From the NCBI GenBank assembly GCA_002309305.1, contig DBWR01000045.1:1-8161 (forward strand): a stretch of 8,161 nucleotides of DNA, given 5' to 3'. This document shows, piece after piece, positions 1 to 5,743 of the stretch. The stretch comes from Treponema sp. UBA1233. GTDB lineage: Bacteria; Spirochaetota; Spirochaetia; Treponematales; Treponemataceae. Within the stretch, counting starts at the first letter, position 1. The number at the start of each line of letters is the position of its first letter. The notes under the pieces were generated by a model. It was not told the DNA's origin. It saw only the letters and a program-made list of their open reading frames with translations, and ran no database searches. A program made the translations under genes and the position numbers.

Positions 1-627
1 ATGAAGACATCAAATAAGTTTACGACCGTACGAATTGTGGCGGCTCCTGTATTTTTCATCATATATTTTCTGCCGGACTGGCTCCATTGTGTGCCCGAAT
101 CCCTGCTTTCAAACATCTCAGCATGCATACTGATTCCGCTTCTGGCATTTGCTGAGTTTACCGATTTTCTGGACGGTTTTTTCGCCCGCAAGCACAACGA
201 GGTAAGTGATTTTGGAAAAATGTTCGACCCATTTGCCGACGTTTTCCTTCATCTGGGAACCTTTACCTGTTTTGTCTTTAGCGGATACATGCCCCCTGTG
301 CTTTTTGTACTCATACTCTACCGTGAATTCGGACAGAGCTTTTTACGCATGGTTGTGGCAAAATCTGGCACTGCCATTGCAGCACGCAAGGGTGGAAAAC
401 TCAAGACCGTGTTCTATGTGGCAAGCTGTTTCTGGGCTTTGATTCAGGAATGTCTCTACCGCACAGGCCTCGGCTCCCACTGGAACATCGACATGAATGC
501 AATGTACTGGATTGGTGTTGGATTCTTCGTCGTCTGCGTACTTCTTTCATACATCAGCTTCATTGACTACCTTAAGCAGTTTGGTAAAATCTTAAAGGAT
601 GCCGCCAATGACAACGGCAAGAAATAA
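1..627 (+). CDS. pgsA: CDP-alcohol phosphatidyltransferase, PgsA type (CDP-diacylglycerol--glycerol-3-phosphate 3-phosphatidyltransferase)
   Basis: This is an integral inner-membrane enzyme expected to transfer the phosphatidyl group from CDP-diacylglycerol to glycerol-3-phosphate, the committed step to phosphatidylglycerol and cardiolipin. The full CDP-alcohol motif DxxDGxxAR-(8)-GxxxDxxxD is visible at residues 55-80, with D55, D58, G59, A62, R63, G72, D76 and D80 all intact. The following stretch, with R109 and then AKxGxxIAA and GKLKT near residues 120-136, matches PgsA more than other members of the superfamily. Hydrophobic segments lie at about residues 11-26, 38-52, 81-106, 137-152 and 168-187, and 208 residues is slightly above the usual 180-200. 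The ATG at base 1 is probably genuine, because the N-terminus (NKFTTVRI followed by a hydrophobic run) aligns with typical PgsA starts. Its promoter and ribosome binding site lie outside the window. The Nudix gene follows after 3 bases, implying one transcript. A related transferase with another acceptor alcohol remains possible. Confidence 0.87.
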   Translation: MKTSNKFTTVRIVAAPVFFIIYFLPDWLHCVPESLLSNISACILIPLLAFAEFTDFLDGFFARKHNEVSDFGKMFDPFADVFLHLGTFTCFVFSGYMPPVLFVLILYREFGQSFLRMVVAKSGTAIAARKGGKLKTVFYVASCFWALIQECLYRTGLGSHWNIDMNAMYWIGVGFFVVCVLLSYISFIDYLKQFGKILKDAANDNGKK

Positions 628-630
628 AGC

Positions 631-1197
631 ATGAACAGGGACAATCTTTGCTGGAAGGAAAAATCAAAGCGAACCCTTTTGGAAACACCAGTTTTCCGAG
701 TTACCGAAAGGCTTAGCGAAAGTCCAGACGGCAAGACTGGTGCCTACATCGTAAACGAATGCCGCGATTGGGTAATCGTGATTCCGGAAGACGGAGACGA
801 CTTCCTCATGGTAACCCAGTGGAGGCATGGTGAACAGGGGCTCAGCACTGAATTCCCGGGTGGTGTGATTGATGACGGAGAAAGCCCCGAACAGGGAGCA
901 TCACGCGAACTTCTTGAGGAAACAGGAGCAAAGGCTGGCACACTCATAAAGCTCGGCTCCATGAATCCAAATCCTGCCCTATTCCAAAACCACGTCCACA
1001 TTTTTCTTGCAAAAAACCTTGAATACACGGGAAACCAGCATCTGGACAGCGACGAATACGTAAACTATTCAAAAATACCAAAATCTGAAGTAATTAAAAA
1101 CATAGGGGGACCTGACTATCCCCATGCCCTGATGGCAAGCGCAATGGGTTTATACCTTTCGTATGAATACGGAAGCAAAATCAATCAAAAAGGATGA
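631..1197 (+). CDS. Nudix hydrolase, ADP-ribose pyrophosphatase-like
   Basis: The protein has 188 residues and is probably a cytoplasmic pyrophosphohydrolase of nucleoside-diphosphate derivatives. The complete Nudix box GX5EX7REUXEEXGU runs from G78 to A100 (GVIDDGE, then RELLEETGA), so the metal-binding glutamates are intact. The preceding VTQWRHG (residues 61-67) and EFPGG (74-78) resemble the strand and loop of ADP-ribose and ADP-sugar pyrophosphatases (NudF/NudE-like), where QYR and E-PAG elements occur. I infer that class, but substrate cannot be fixed from motifs alone. The start is 3 bases after the upstream TAA with only a weak purine-rich stretch (AAGAAATAAAG) before it, so translation probably depends on ribosomes terminating at the phosphatidyltransferase gene. 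The stop overlaps the ribosome binding site of the next gene. Nothing in it looks truncated. Confidence 0.88.
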   Translation: MNRDNLCWKEKSKRTLLETPVFRVTERLSESPDGKTGAYIVNECRDWVIVIPEDGDDFLMVTQWRHGEQGLSTEFPGGVIDDGESPEQGASRELLEETGAKAGTLIKLGSMNPNPALFQNHVHIFLAKNLEYTGNQHLDSDEYVNYSKIPKSEVIKNIGGPDYPHALMASAMGLYLSYEYGSKINQKG

Positions 1198-1198
1198 G
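1190..1198 (+). promoter_or_regulatory. Ribosome binding site that sets the start of the DUF4349 lipoprotein
   Basis: AAGGATGAG lies 3-7 bases before the ATG at 1202 and overlaps the Nudix stop codon (TGA at 1195-1197). It supports the start at 1202 over an in-frame ATG at 1163, which lies inside the Nudix gene and would put 13 charged residues ahead of a clean lipoprotein signal peptide. The overlap also suggests translational coupling. Confidence 0.7.
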
Positions 1199-1201
1199 AA
1201 A

Positions 1202-2107
1202 ATGAAAAAAACGATTCTGACAGTTTTATCCGTTATGGCATTGGTAGCCGTTACAGGCTGTTCTAAAAGAAGCTATGCAAAAAACTCAGGCTCAGACAGC
1301 ATGGTCTTGAGGGAATACGCCACAGAAAACGAGTCTGGAGGAGTCTATTCCGATGAAGAATATCTTGCAGACCAAAAGGGAGAAGTACCCGCAGCCGCTC
1401 CGGAGCCAGTTGAACGAAAGCTCATTCGCACTGGAACAATCAGGGTGGAAGTTGAATCCCTTGCAGATACAAGGGAAAGCATCAACAGCTGGGTGTCCAG
1501 ATGGAACGGCTACATCGCAAGCAGCACCGAAGGGCCATCTTCCATGTCATGCACAATCCGTATTCCATCCATGTACTTTGAACTGGCAATAAACGAAGCT
1601 TACGGTCTGGGAAAACTCCGCTCCAAGACAATTCAGGCACAGGACGTAACCGACCAATACTACGACCTTCAGACCAGGCTTGATACAAAAATCATACTCC
1701 AGGAACGCTACCAGTCATACCTCAAGCAGGCAAAGGACATAGAGGAACTCCTGGCAGTCGAACGCAAACTGAACGACGTCACATCCGAAGTAGAGTCCAT
1801 GAAAGGCCAGCTCAAGCTCCTTAATTCACAGGTCGACTATTCAACCATCACATTGGAAGCACGCCTTCCTCCCAACGAAACTGAACAGGGCTTTACCCTG
1901 CCCGACACAAAATCAGGATTCAAGAGCTTCCTGGGAACCGCAGCAAGTTTCTTCAACGGCATCATGTTCTTCCTGCTGTACCTGATTCTCTTTGGTGTTC
2001 CGATCATTCTTCTTGCAGCCCTCTTGTGGTGGCTTTGCTTTGGAAAAATCGGCCTCATCAAAAAGCTCTTCAAAAAGGCAAATTCTGGTTCAAAAGATAA
2101 AAAATAA
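1202..2107 (+). CDS. DUF4349 lipoprotein with C-terminal transmembrane helix
   Basis: The protein has 301 residues when started at 1202. Residues 1-20 form a lipoprotein signal peptide (MKK, hydrophobic core, lipobox VTGC with the lipidated Cys at 20). Residues 21-70 are low-complexity and acidic. The region from about 72 to 223 has the hallmarks of DUF4349: RKLIRTGTIRVEV opening a beta strand, then WNGYI, then a QDVTDQYYDLQTRL segment that begins a coiled coil to about residue 210 (LLAVERKLNDV, SEVESMKGQLKLL), then a closing VDYSTITLEARL strand. A strong hydrophobic helix spans about 253-280, followed by a basic tail (KKLFKK). The predicted topology is a periplasmic domain held by a lipid at one end and a membrane helix at the other. 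The function of DUF4349 is unknown, with an envelope role inferred from topology. It is third in the run after pgsA and the Nudix gene, with a 4-base gap. Confidence 0.85.
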   Translation: MKKTILTVLSVMALVAVTGCSKRSYAKNSGSDSMVLREYATENESGGVYSDEEYLADQKGEVPAAAPEPVERKLIRTGTIRVEVESLADTRESINSWVSRWNGYIASSTEGPSSMSCTIRIPSMYFELAINEAYGLGKLRSKTIQAQDVTDQYYDLQTRLDTKIILQERYQSYLKQAKDIEELLAVERKLNDVTSEVESMKGQLKLLNSQVDYSTITLEARLPPNETEQGFTLPDTKSGFKSFLGTAASFFNGIMFFLLYLILFGVPIILLAALLWWLCFGKIGLIKKLFKKANSGSKDKK

Positions 2108-2117
2108 CGTAAAGCTG

Positions 2118-2146
2118 TTACCAAGTACCCCGCTTTTGGTTTTAAT
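2118..2146 (+). promoter_or_regulatory. Candidate sigma70-like promoter for the OmpA-like gene
   Basis: TTACCA (2118-2123) and TTTAAT (2141-2146) are separated by 17 bases, matching the -35 and -10 consensus at 4 of 6 and 5 of 6 positions. Transcription would start near 2153, giving a leader of about 63 bases. The 108-base gap after the lipoprotein gene makes an independent promoter plausible, but the AT-rich context makes chance matches common. Confidence 0.35.
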
Positions 2147-2157
2147 TTTGGTGGAAC

Positions 2158-2183
2158 GGGAAGGTTCATAAAGCGGACTTCCC
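2158..2183 (+). other. Stem-loop between the lipoprotein and OmpA-like genes
   Basis: GGGAAG (2158-2163) pairs perfectly with CTTCCC (2178-2183) around a 14-base loop. Only three T residues follow directly, so it is a poor intrinsic terminator. If the promoter upstream is used, it would sit about 5 bases from the 5' end of the OmpA mRNA and could stabilise it. It could also be a weak end signal for the upstream operon. Confidence 0.35.
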
Positions 2184-2215
2184 TTTCTGCCGATACACAA
2201 GCGAGGTATTTTATC

Positions 2216-3544
2216 GTGAAAAAGACTGCATTTTTATTGCCATTTGTTTTTGCACTGGCTCTGCCTTTAGCCGCCGAAACCTACGACACAAGCGGAGGCC
2301 CCGTTAAATTTGAATTCAAGTACCAGAAGGGCGACTCATACCGCATTCTTTCAACTGTAAACGAAGACGTTTATGTGAACATGCGCCTGAACCACAAGGC
2401 AGAAATCATAAACCGCATTTCAACCCAGGTTCTTTCCATTAATTCTGATGGAAGCGCAAACCACAAGTCCACGTTCATGACCACGGAAAAGGCTGAATCC
2501 GCAATAGGATCAGGCTCATTTTCATGGGGTGAGGAATACGAAAGCATCTTTGACCGCGACAAACTGGGAAAATACACCATCGGCGACCAGTATTTCATGC
2601 CGACAGTACGCGACGTACCGATTTTCCCGGATTATCCAGTAAAACCAGGCGACACATGGAGCGCAGACGGCCACGAGGCACACGACCTAAGGCAGAATTT
2701 CGGGCTCCTTACGCCATACAAGGTTCCATTTACCGCACAGTACACGTATCTGGGAACAGTAAACCGCGAGCAGAAGAAGGTAAAGCAGATGAGCTATGCC
2801 GCATCTTCAATCAGCAAGCAGTCCAACAACCAGGTTGTCTCAAAGAACTCAAGCAAACTCCACGTGTTCCAGGTAAAGTATTCAATGTACATGGAGACAC
2901 CACGCCGTGACCTTTCCGCCATAGCAGATCCCTATGCCGACTATCCACAGACAATGATGGGATTCAGCAACGAACTTGTCTACTGGGACGCAGAAAAGGG
3001 TGCCATTGACCATTACACGGAAGATTTCCGCATCCTGATTGAAACCGCATACGGCAGGATGTATGAATTCCGCGGAACAGCACATGCAGAAGTAACTGAT
3101 TTCGTTCGCACAAGCACGGAAGACAACATCAAGGACGTTCAGAAGCAGATAAAGGATTTGGGACTCAGAAACGTAAGCGTAAAGAAAAGCGACAAGGGAC
3201 TCACACTTTCCATCGAAAACATCCAGTTCCAGCCGGACAGCGCCATACTTCTTGAAAGCGAAAAGGAAAAGCTCCAGAAAATCGCAGGAATTCTTGACCT
3301 CTTCCCGGACAACGACCTGTTGATAAGCGGGCACACGGCAAAGGCCAACAACAATGTGGATCCGCAGCTTCTTTCGGCAAACAGGGCACATGCCGTAGCC
3401 GATTACCTGATTTCCATCGGGGCACGCGAAAAGAACCAGGTCTTTACCCAGGGATTTGGTGACACAGTTCCAATCGCCTCAAATTCAACTGAATTGGGAA
3501 GGGAGAAAAACCGCCGTGTAGAAATTACAATCATGGACAAATAA
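2216..3544 (+). CDS. Secreted protein with C-terminal OmpA-like (peptidoglycan-associated) domain
   Basis: The protein has 442 residues. The start is GTG, chosen because GAGGT at 2203-2207 lies 8 bases upstream and the protein opens directly with a signal peptide (residues 1-20, cleavage probably after PLAA). Residues 21-300 are a beta-rich region I cannot assign to a family. Residues about 305-442 form the OmpA C-terminal fold: a strand with the FQPDSA element (338-343), then ISGHT (370-374), LLSANRAHAVADYL (385-398), QGFGDTVPIASN (412-423) and GREKNRRVEI (428-437). This fold normally binds peptidoglycan non-covalently in the periplasm. Arg390 is retained, but the usual Asp after GHT is Ala375. 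Both residues contact diaminopimelate in studied OmpA proteins, so binding may differ. No transmembrane barrel is evident. It may be exported to the periplasm or attached to the outer membrane. It is probably expressed from its own promoter, with uup 25 bases downstream. Confidence 0.85.
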   Translation: MKKTAFLLPFVFALALPLAAETYDTSGGPVKFEFKYQKGDSYRILSTVNEDVYVNMRLNHKAEIINRISTQVLSINSDGSANHKSTFMTTEKAESAIGSGSFSWGEEYESIFDRDKLGKYTIGDQYFMPTVRDVPIFPDYPVKPGDTWSADGHEAHDLRQNFGLLTPYKVPFTAQYTYLGTVNREQKKVKQMSYAASSISKQSNNQVVSKNSSKLHVFQVKYSMYMETPRRDLSAIADPYADYPQTMMGFSNELVYWDAEKGAIDHYTEDFRILIETAYGRMYEFRGTAHAEVTDFVRTSTEDNIKDVQKQIKDLGLRNVSVKKSDKGLTLSIENIQFQPDSAILLESEKEKLQKIAGILDLFPDNDLLISGHTAKANNNVDPQLLSANRAHAVADYLISIGAREKNQVFTQGFGDTVPIASNSTELGREKNRRVEITIMDK

Positions 3545-3563
3545 GCGTTCAATATGCTAAAAT
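3534..3563 (+). promoter_or_regulatory. Sigma70-like promoter with extended -10 for uup, overlapping the end of the OmpA-like gene
   Basis: TGGACA (3534-3539) and TAAAAT (3558-3563) each match consensus at 5 of 6 positions, with an 18-base spacer, and TG at 3555-3556 adds an extended -10. The -35 lies in the last codons of the OmpA-like gene. A start site 7 bases after the -10 would fall at about 3570, which is the A of the uup ATG. This predicts a leaderless or nearly leaderless mRNA. Confidence 0.6.
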
Positions 3564-3569
3564 CCATGC

Positions 3570-5474
3570 ATGAATCTTTTATCGGTAAACAAACTTGCAA
3601 AAATCGGGCGTGAAAAACCGCTTTTTACAGACGTAACATTCGGACTGGATTTGGGCGATAAAGCCGCATTGATAGGACGCAATGGCAGCGGTAAATCAAC
3701 CCTCCTTAATACAATTGCAGGAATACTGCCGCCGGACGAAGGCACTGTCGTATTGAACAGGGAGCTTTCACCTGACGGCACTTTTTCTTTCCTGAGCCAA
3801 AACCCGGAATTCAAGCCCACTGACACAATCAGGGCTCACATCTTCCGCTCATCTTCACCAAAACTCAACATAATCAGGCAGTACGAAGAAACATGCGCAC
3901 AAATGGAAAAGGGAGTCACAGCCGGCCTTCAAAAGCAGTTTGACACCCTTACGGCAAAAATGGATGCGGGAGACCTGTGGAATTACGAAAGCCAGGTCCG
4001 CTCAATCCTTTCAACCCTCGGCATACATGACCTTGAACGCCCCATGTCGGAGCTTTCCGGCGGAATGATAAAGAAAGTGGCCCTTGCCCAGGTTCTTGTG
4101 GAAGACACTCCCCTACTGATGCTGGATGAACCCACAAACCATCTGGACATTTCAACAATCTACTACCTTCAGAATTATCTTGCGGAAACAAAACGCTCGG
4201 TACTGATGGTCACGCACGACAGGTATTTCCTTGACGCAGTATGCAACCACATCTACGAGCTGGACAGAAACAGGCTCAAGCTTTATGTGGGAAACTATTC
4301 CACCTATCTTGAAAAGAAAAGTACGGAGGCGGAGGTAGAGGCCAACACGGAACGCAGGATAGAATCAGTCCTGAGGGTAGAACGAGACTGGCTCAAACGT
4401 GGACCATGCGCAAGGGGAACAAAGGCAAAGGCAAGGATCCAGCACGACATGGCCCTGATAAACCGCGAGAAATTCAGGGAGGACAAGGGATTTACCTTTG
4501 AGGTTGAAGGACGCAGGCTCGGGGGGAAAATTCTTGAACTCCACAACATAAGCAAGGGCTTTAACGGCCATCATGTCCTAAAGGAATTCAGCTACACCTT
4601 CAGCAAAAACCAGAAAATCGGAATCTTTGGCGACAACGGCTCCGGGAAATCCACCTTCCTGAACATAATCACGGGCACAATCCCAAGCGACACAGGCACG
4701 GTCGTAACGGGAGAAAACACGGCAATCGCATACTACATGCAGAACCCCATATTCCCCGACACCACGCTTACGGTTCTGGAATACGTCAAGGAAGCGGCGG
4801 AAATAATGCACATGAACGACGGAACAACCCTTAGCGCACCCCAGTTTCTTGAACAGTTCGGCTTTGAGGGAAAAATCCAGCATTCACCGGTCAGCACCCT
4901 TAGCGGAGGAGAAAAAAAGCGCCTCTTTCTTGTAAGGCTACTTCTTTCCAATCCAAACTTCCTGATTTTGGACGAACCCACCAACGACTTTGACATATTC
5001 ACGATGAACATTCTGGAGCAGTTTCTATCTTCATTCAAGGGATGTCTTTTGGTCGTAAGCCATGACCGTTACTTTATGGACAAAGTATGCGACACCCTCT
5101 TCATAATAGAAGACGACGGTTCAATCTCGGGCTATGTCGGAAAATGCAGCGAATACATTGCATACAGGGAAATGAAAAGGGCCGAGGAAGAAAAGCTCCA
5201 GAGGGAAACCAGCGAAAAGGAGCGTAAAAAGGAGCAGGAGGCAAGGCAAAACCAGACCCCCACCCCGCGCAAAAAGCTTTCGTTCAAGGAACAAAAGGAA
5301 TTTGAAGGCCTTGAAGAAAGAATCATGGAGCTGGAAGACAGGCAGAAGGAGCTTGAAGGACTCATGGCTTCCTCTGACTTTGAGACCTCATCCAGGGCAG
5401 GACAGGAATACAGTCAGAATCAGGCTGAGCTTGAAAAGGCATATTCACGCTGGGAAGAACTTGCTTCGGTTTAA
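3570..5474 (+). CDS. uup: ABC-F ATPase, Uup type
   Basis: This is a soluble protein with two ABC nucleotide-binding domains and no membrane segments. It has 634 residues, essentially the length of E. coli Uup. Domain 1 has Walker A GRNGSGKST (36-44), signature LSGGM (162-166), Walker B LMLDEPTNHLD (183-193, catalytic E187) and switch H216. The linker at 262-296 has the WLKRGPxARxTKxKAR pattern typical of Uup. Domain 2 has Walker A GDNGSGKST (354-362), LSGGE (444-448), LILDEPTNDFD (465-475, E469) and H498. Residues about 530-634 are charged and form the C-terminal coiled-coil extension (ABC_tran_CTD type), which in Uup contributes to nucleic-acid binding. ABC-F proteins act at the ribosome, and Uup has also been linked to branched DNA and ribosome homeostasis. 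All ATPase motifs are intact. The start fits family N-termini (MNLLSV followed by KPLFTDVTFG), yet there is no Shine-Dalgarno sequence, and the promoter suggests a leaderless transcript. Confidence 0.93.
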   Translation: MNLLSVNKLAKIGREKPLFTDVTFGLDLGDKAALIGRNGSGKSTLLNTIAGILPPDEGTVVLNRELSPDGTFSFLSQNPEFKPTDTIRAHIFRSSSPKLNIIRQYEETCAQMEKGVTAGLQKQFDTLTAKMDAGDLWNYESQVRSILSTLGIHDLERPMSELSGGMIKKVALAQVLVEDTPLLMLDEPTNHLDISTIYYLQNYLAETKRSVLMVTHDRYFLDAVCNHIYELDRNRLKLYVGNYSTYLEKKSTEAEVEANTERRIESVLRVERDWLKRGPCARGTKAKARIQHDMALINREKFREDKGFTFEVEGRRLGGKILELHNISKGFNGHHVLKEFSYTFSKNQKIGIFGDNGSGKSTFLNIITGTIPSDTGTVVTGENTAIAYYMQNPIFPDTTLTVLEYVKEAAEIMHMNDGTTLSAPQFLEQFGFEGKIQHSPVSTLSGGEKKRLFLVRLLLSNPNFLILDEPTNDFDIFTMNILEQFLSSFKGCLLVVSHDRYFMDKVCDTLFIIEDDGSISGYVGKCSEYIAYREMKRAEEEKLQRETSEKERKKEQEARQNQTPTPRKKLSFKEQKEFEGLEERIMELEDRQKELEGLMASSDFETSSRAGQEYSQNQAELEKAYSRWEELASV

Positions 5475-5493
5475 TATTGTTTCAATACAACCA

Positions 5494-5521
5494 TTGACAA
5501 AAGATTTCATAATGGTACAAT
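5494..5521 (+). promoter_or_regulatory. Strong sigma70-like promoter for rubredoxin and downstream genes
   Basis: TTGACA (5494-5499) is a perfect -35 element. TACAAT (5516-5521) matches the -10 consensus at 5 of 6 positions after a 16-base spacer. The predicted start near 5528 coincides with the AAGGAG ribosome binding site (5528-5533), which lies 6 bases before the ATG at 5540, so the leader would be only about 12 bases. No terminator for uup is visible in the 65-base gap, so some read-through from uup is possible. Confidence 0.75.
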
Positions 5522-5539
5522 TATAACAAGGAGAATTTT

Positions 5540-5740
5540 ATGGCGTACAAATGTGTCGTCTGCGGCTATGTCTATGACCCGGAAAAGGGCGATCCAGATT
5601 CAAATACCGCTCCCGGAACCAAATTTGAGGATTTACCGGGCGACTGGCATTGTCCCATCTGCAATGCAACAAAAGATTATGCCTTCATCGATACGGACGA
5701 CAAAGACGCACGAGCTCCATGTCAGTTCAAGGCGAGATAG
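5540..5740 (+). CDS. Rubredoxin
   Basis: This is a small cytoplasmic electron carrier with a single iron held by four cysteines, used in anaerobes for reactions such as oxygen or superoxide detoxification. The two metal knuckles are clear: CVVCGYVYDP with C5 and C8, and CPICNATKD with C38 and C41. The conserved GDPDSNTAPGTKFEDLP middle and GDWHCP segment are also present. The protein has 66 residues against the usual 52-55, because an acidic then basic tail (about 50-66) follows the second knuckle and carries an extra Cys61. The start is fixed by a good AAGGAG 6 bases upstream. The stop is TAG, followed 3 bases later, in the same frame, by the methyltransferase ATG. The partner oxidoreductase is not in the window. 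Confidence 0.95.
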   Translation: MAYKCVVCGYVYDPEKGDPDSNTAPGTKFEDLPGDWHCPICNATKDYAFIDTDDKDARAPCQFKAR

Positions 5741-5743
5741 CTG

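Noticed and set aside
744..1028. 94-residue antisense reading frame opposite the Nudix gene
   Set aside because: It covers the Nudix box region on the other strand and shows no motif of its own.
1163..1201. Upstream in-frame ATG extending the DUF4349 protein by 13 residues
   Set aside because: It lies inside the Nudix gene, lacks a ribosome binding site, and would bury the lipoprotein signal peptide behind charged residues. AAGGATGAG favours 1202.
1837..2169. 110-residue antisense reading frame over the end of the lipoprotein gene and the following gap
   Set aside because: It is mostly the complement of the transmembrane and tail coding region, with no protein features or initiation signals.
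2148..2172. Alternative promoter TTGGTG with CATAAA before the OmpA-like gene
   Set aside because: The 13-base spacer is too short for a sigma70 promoter.
2882..3391. 169-residue antisense reading frame opposite the OmpA-like gene
   Set aside because: It lies wholly opposite a well-supported domain, has no recognisable family or ribosome binding site, and its composition looks like complement-strand noise.
5472..5490. Small inverted repeat after uup (TATTG and CAATA)
   Set aside because: Five AT-rich pairs with no T-run cannot be supported as a terminator.
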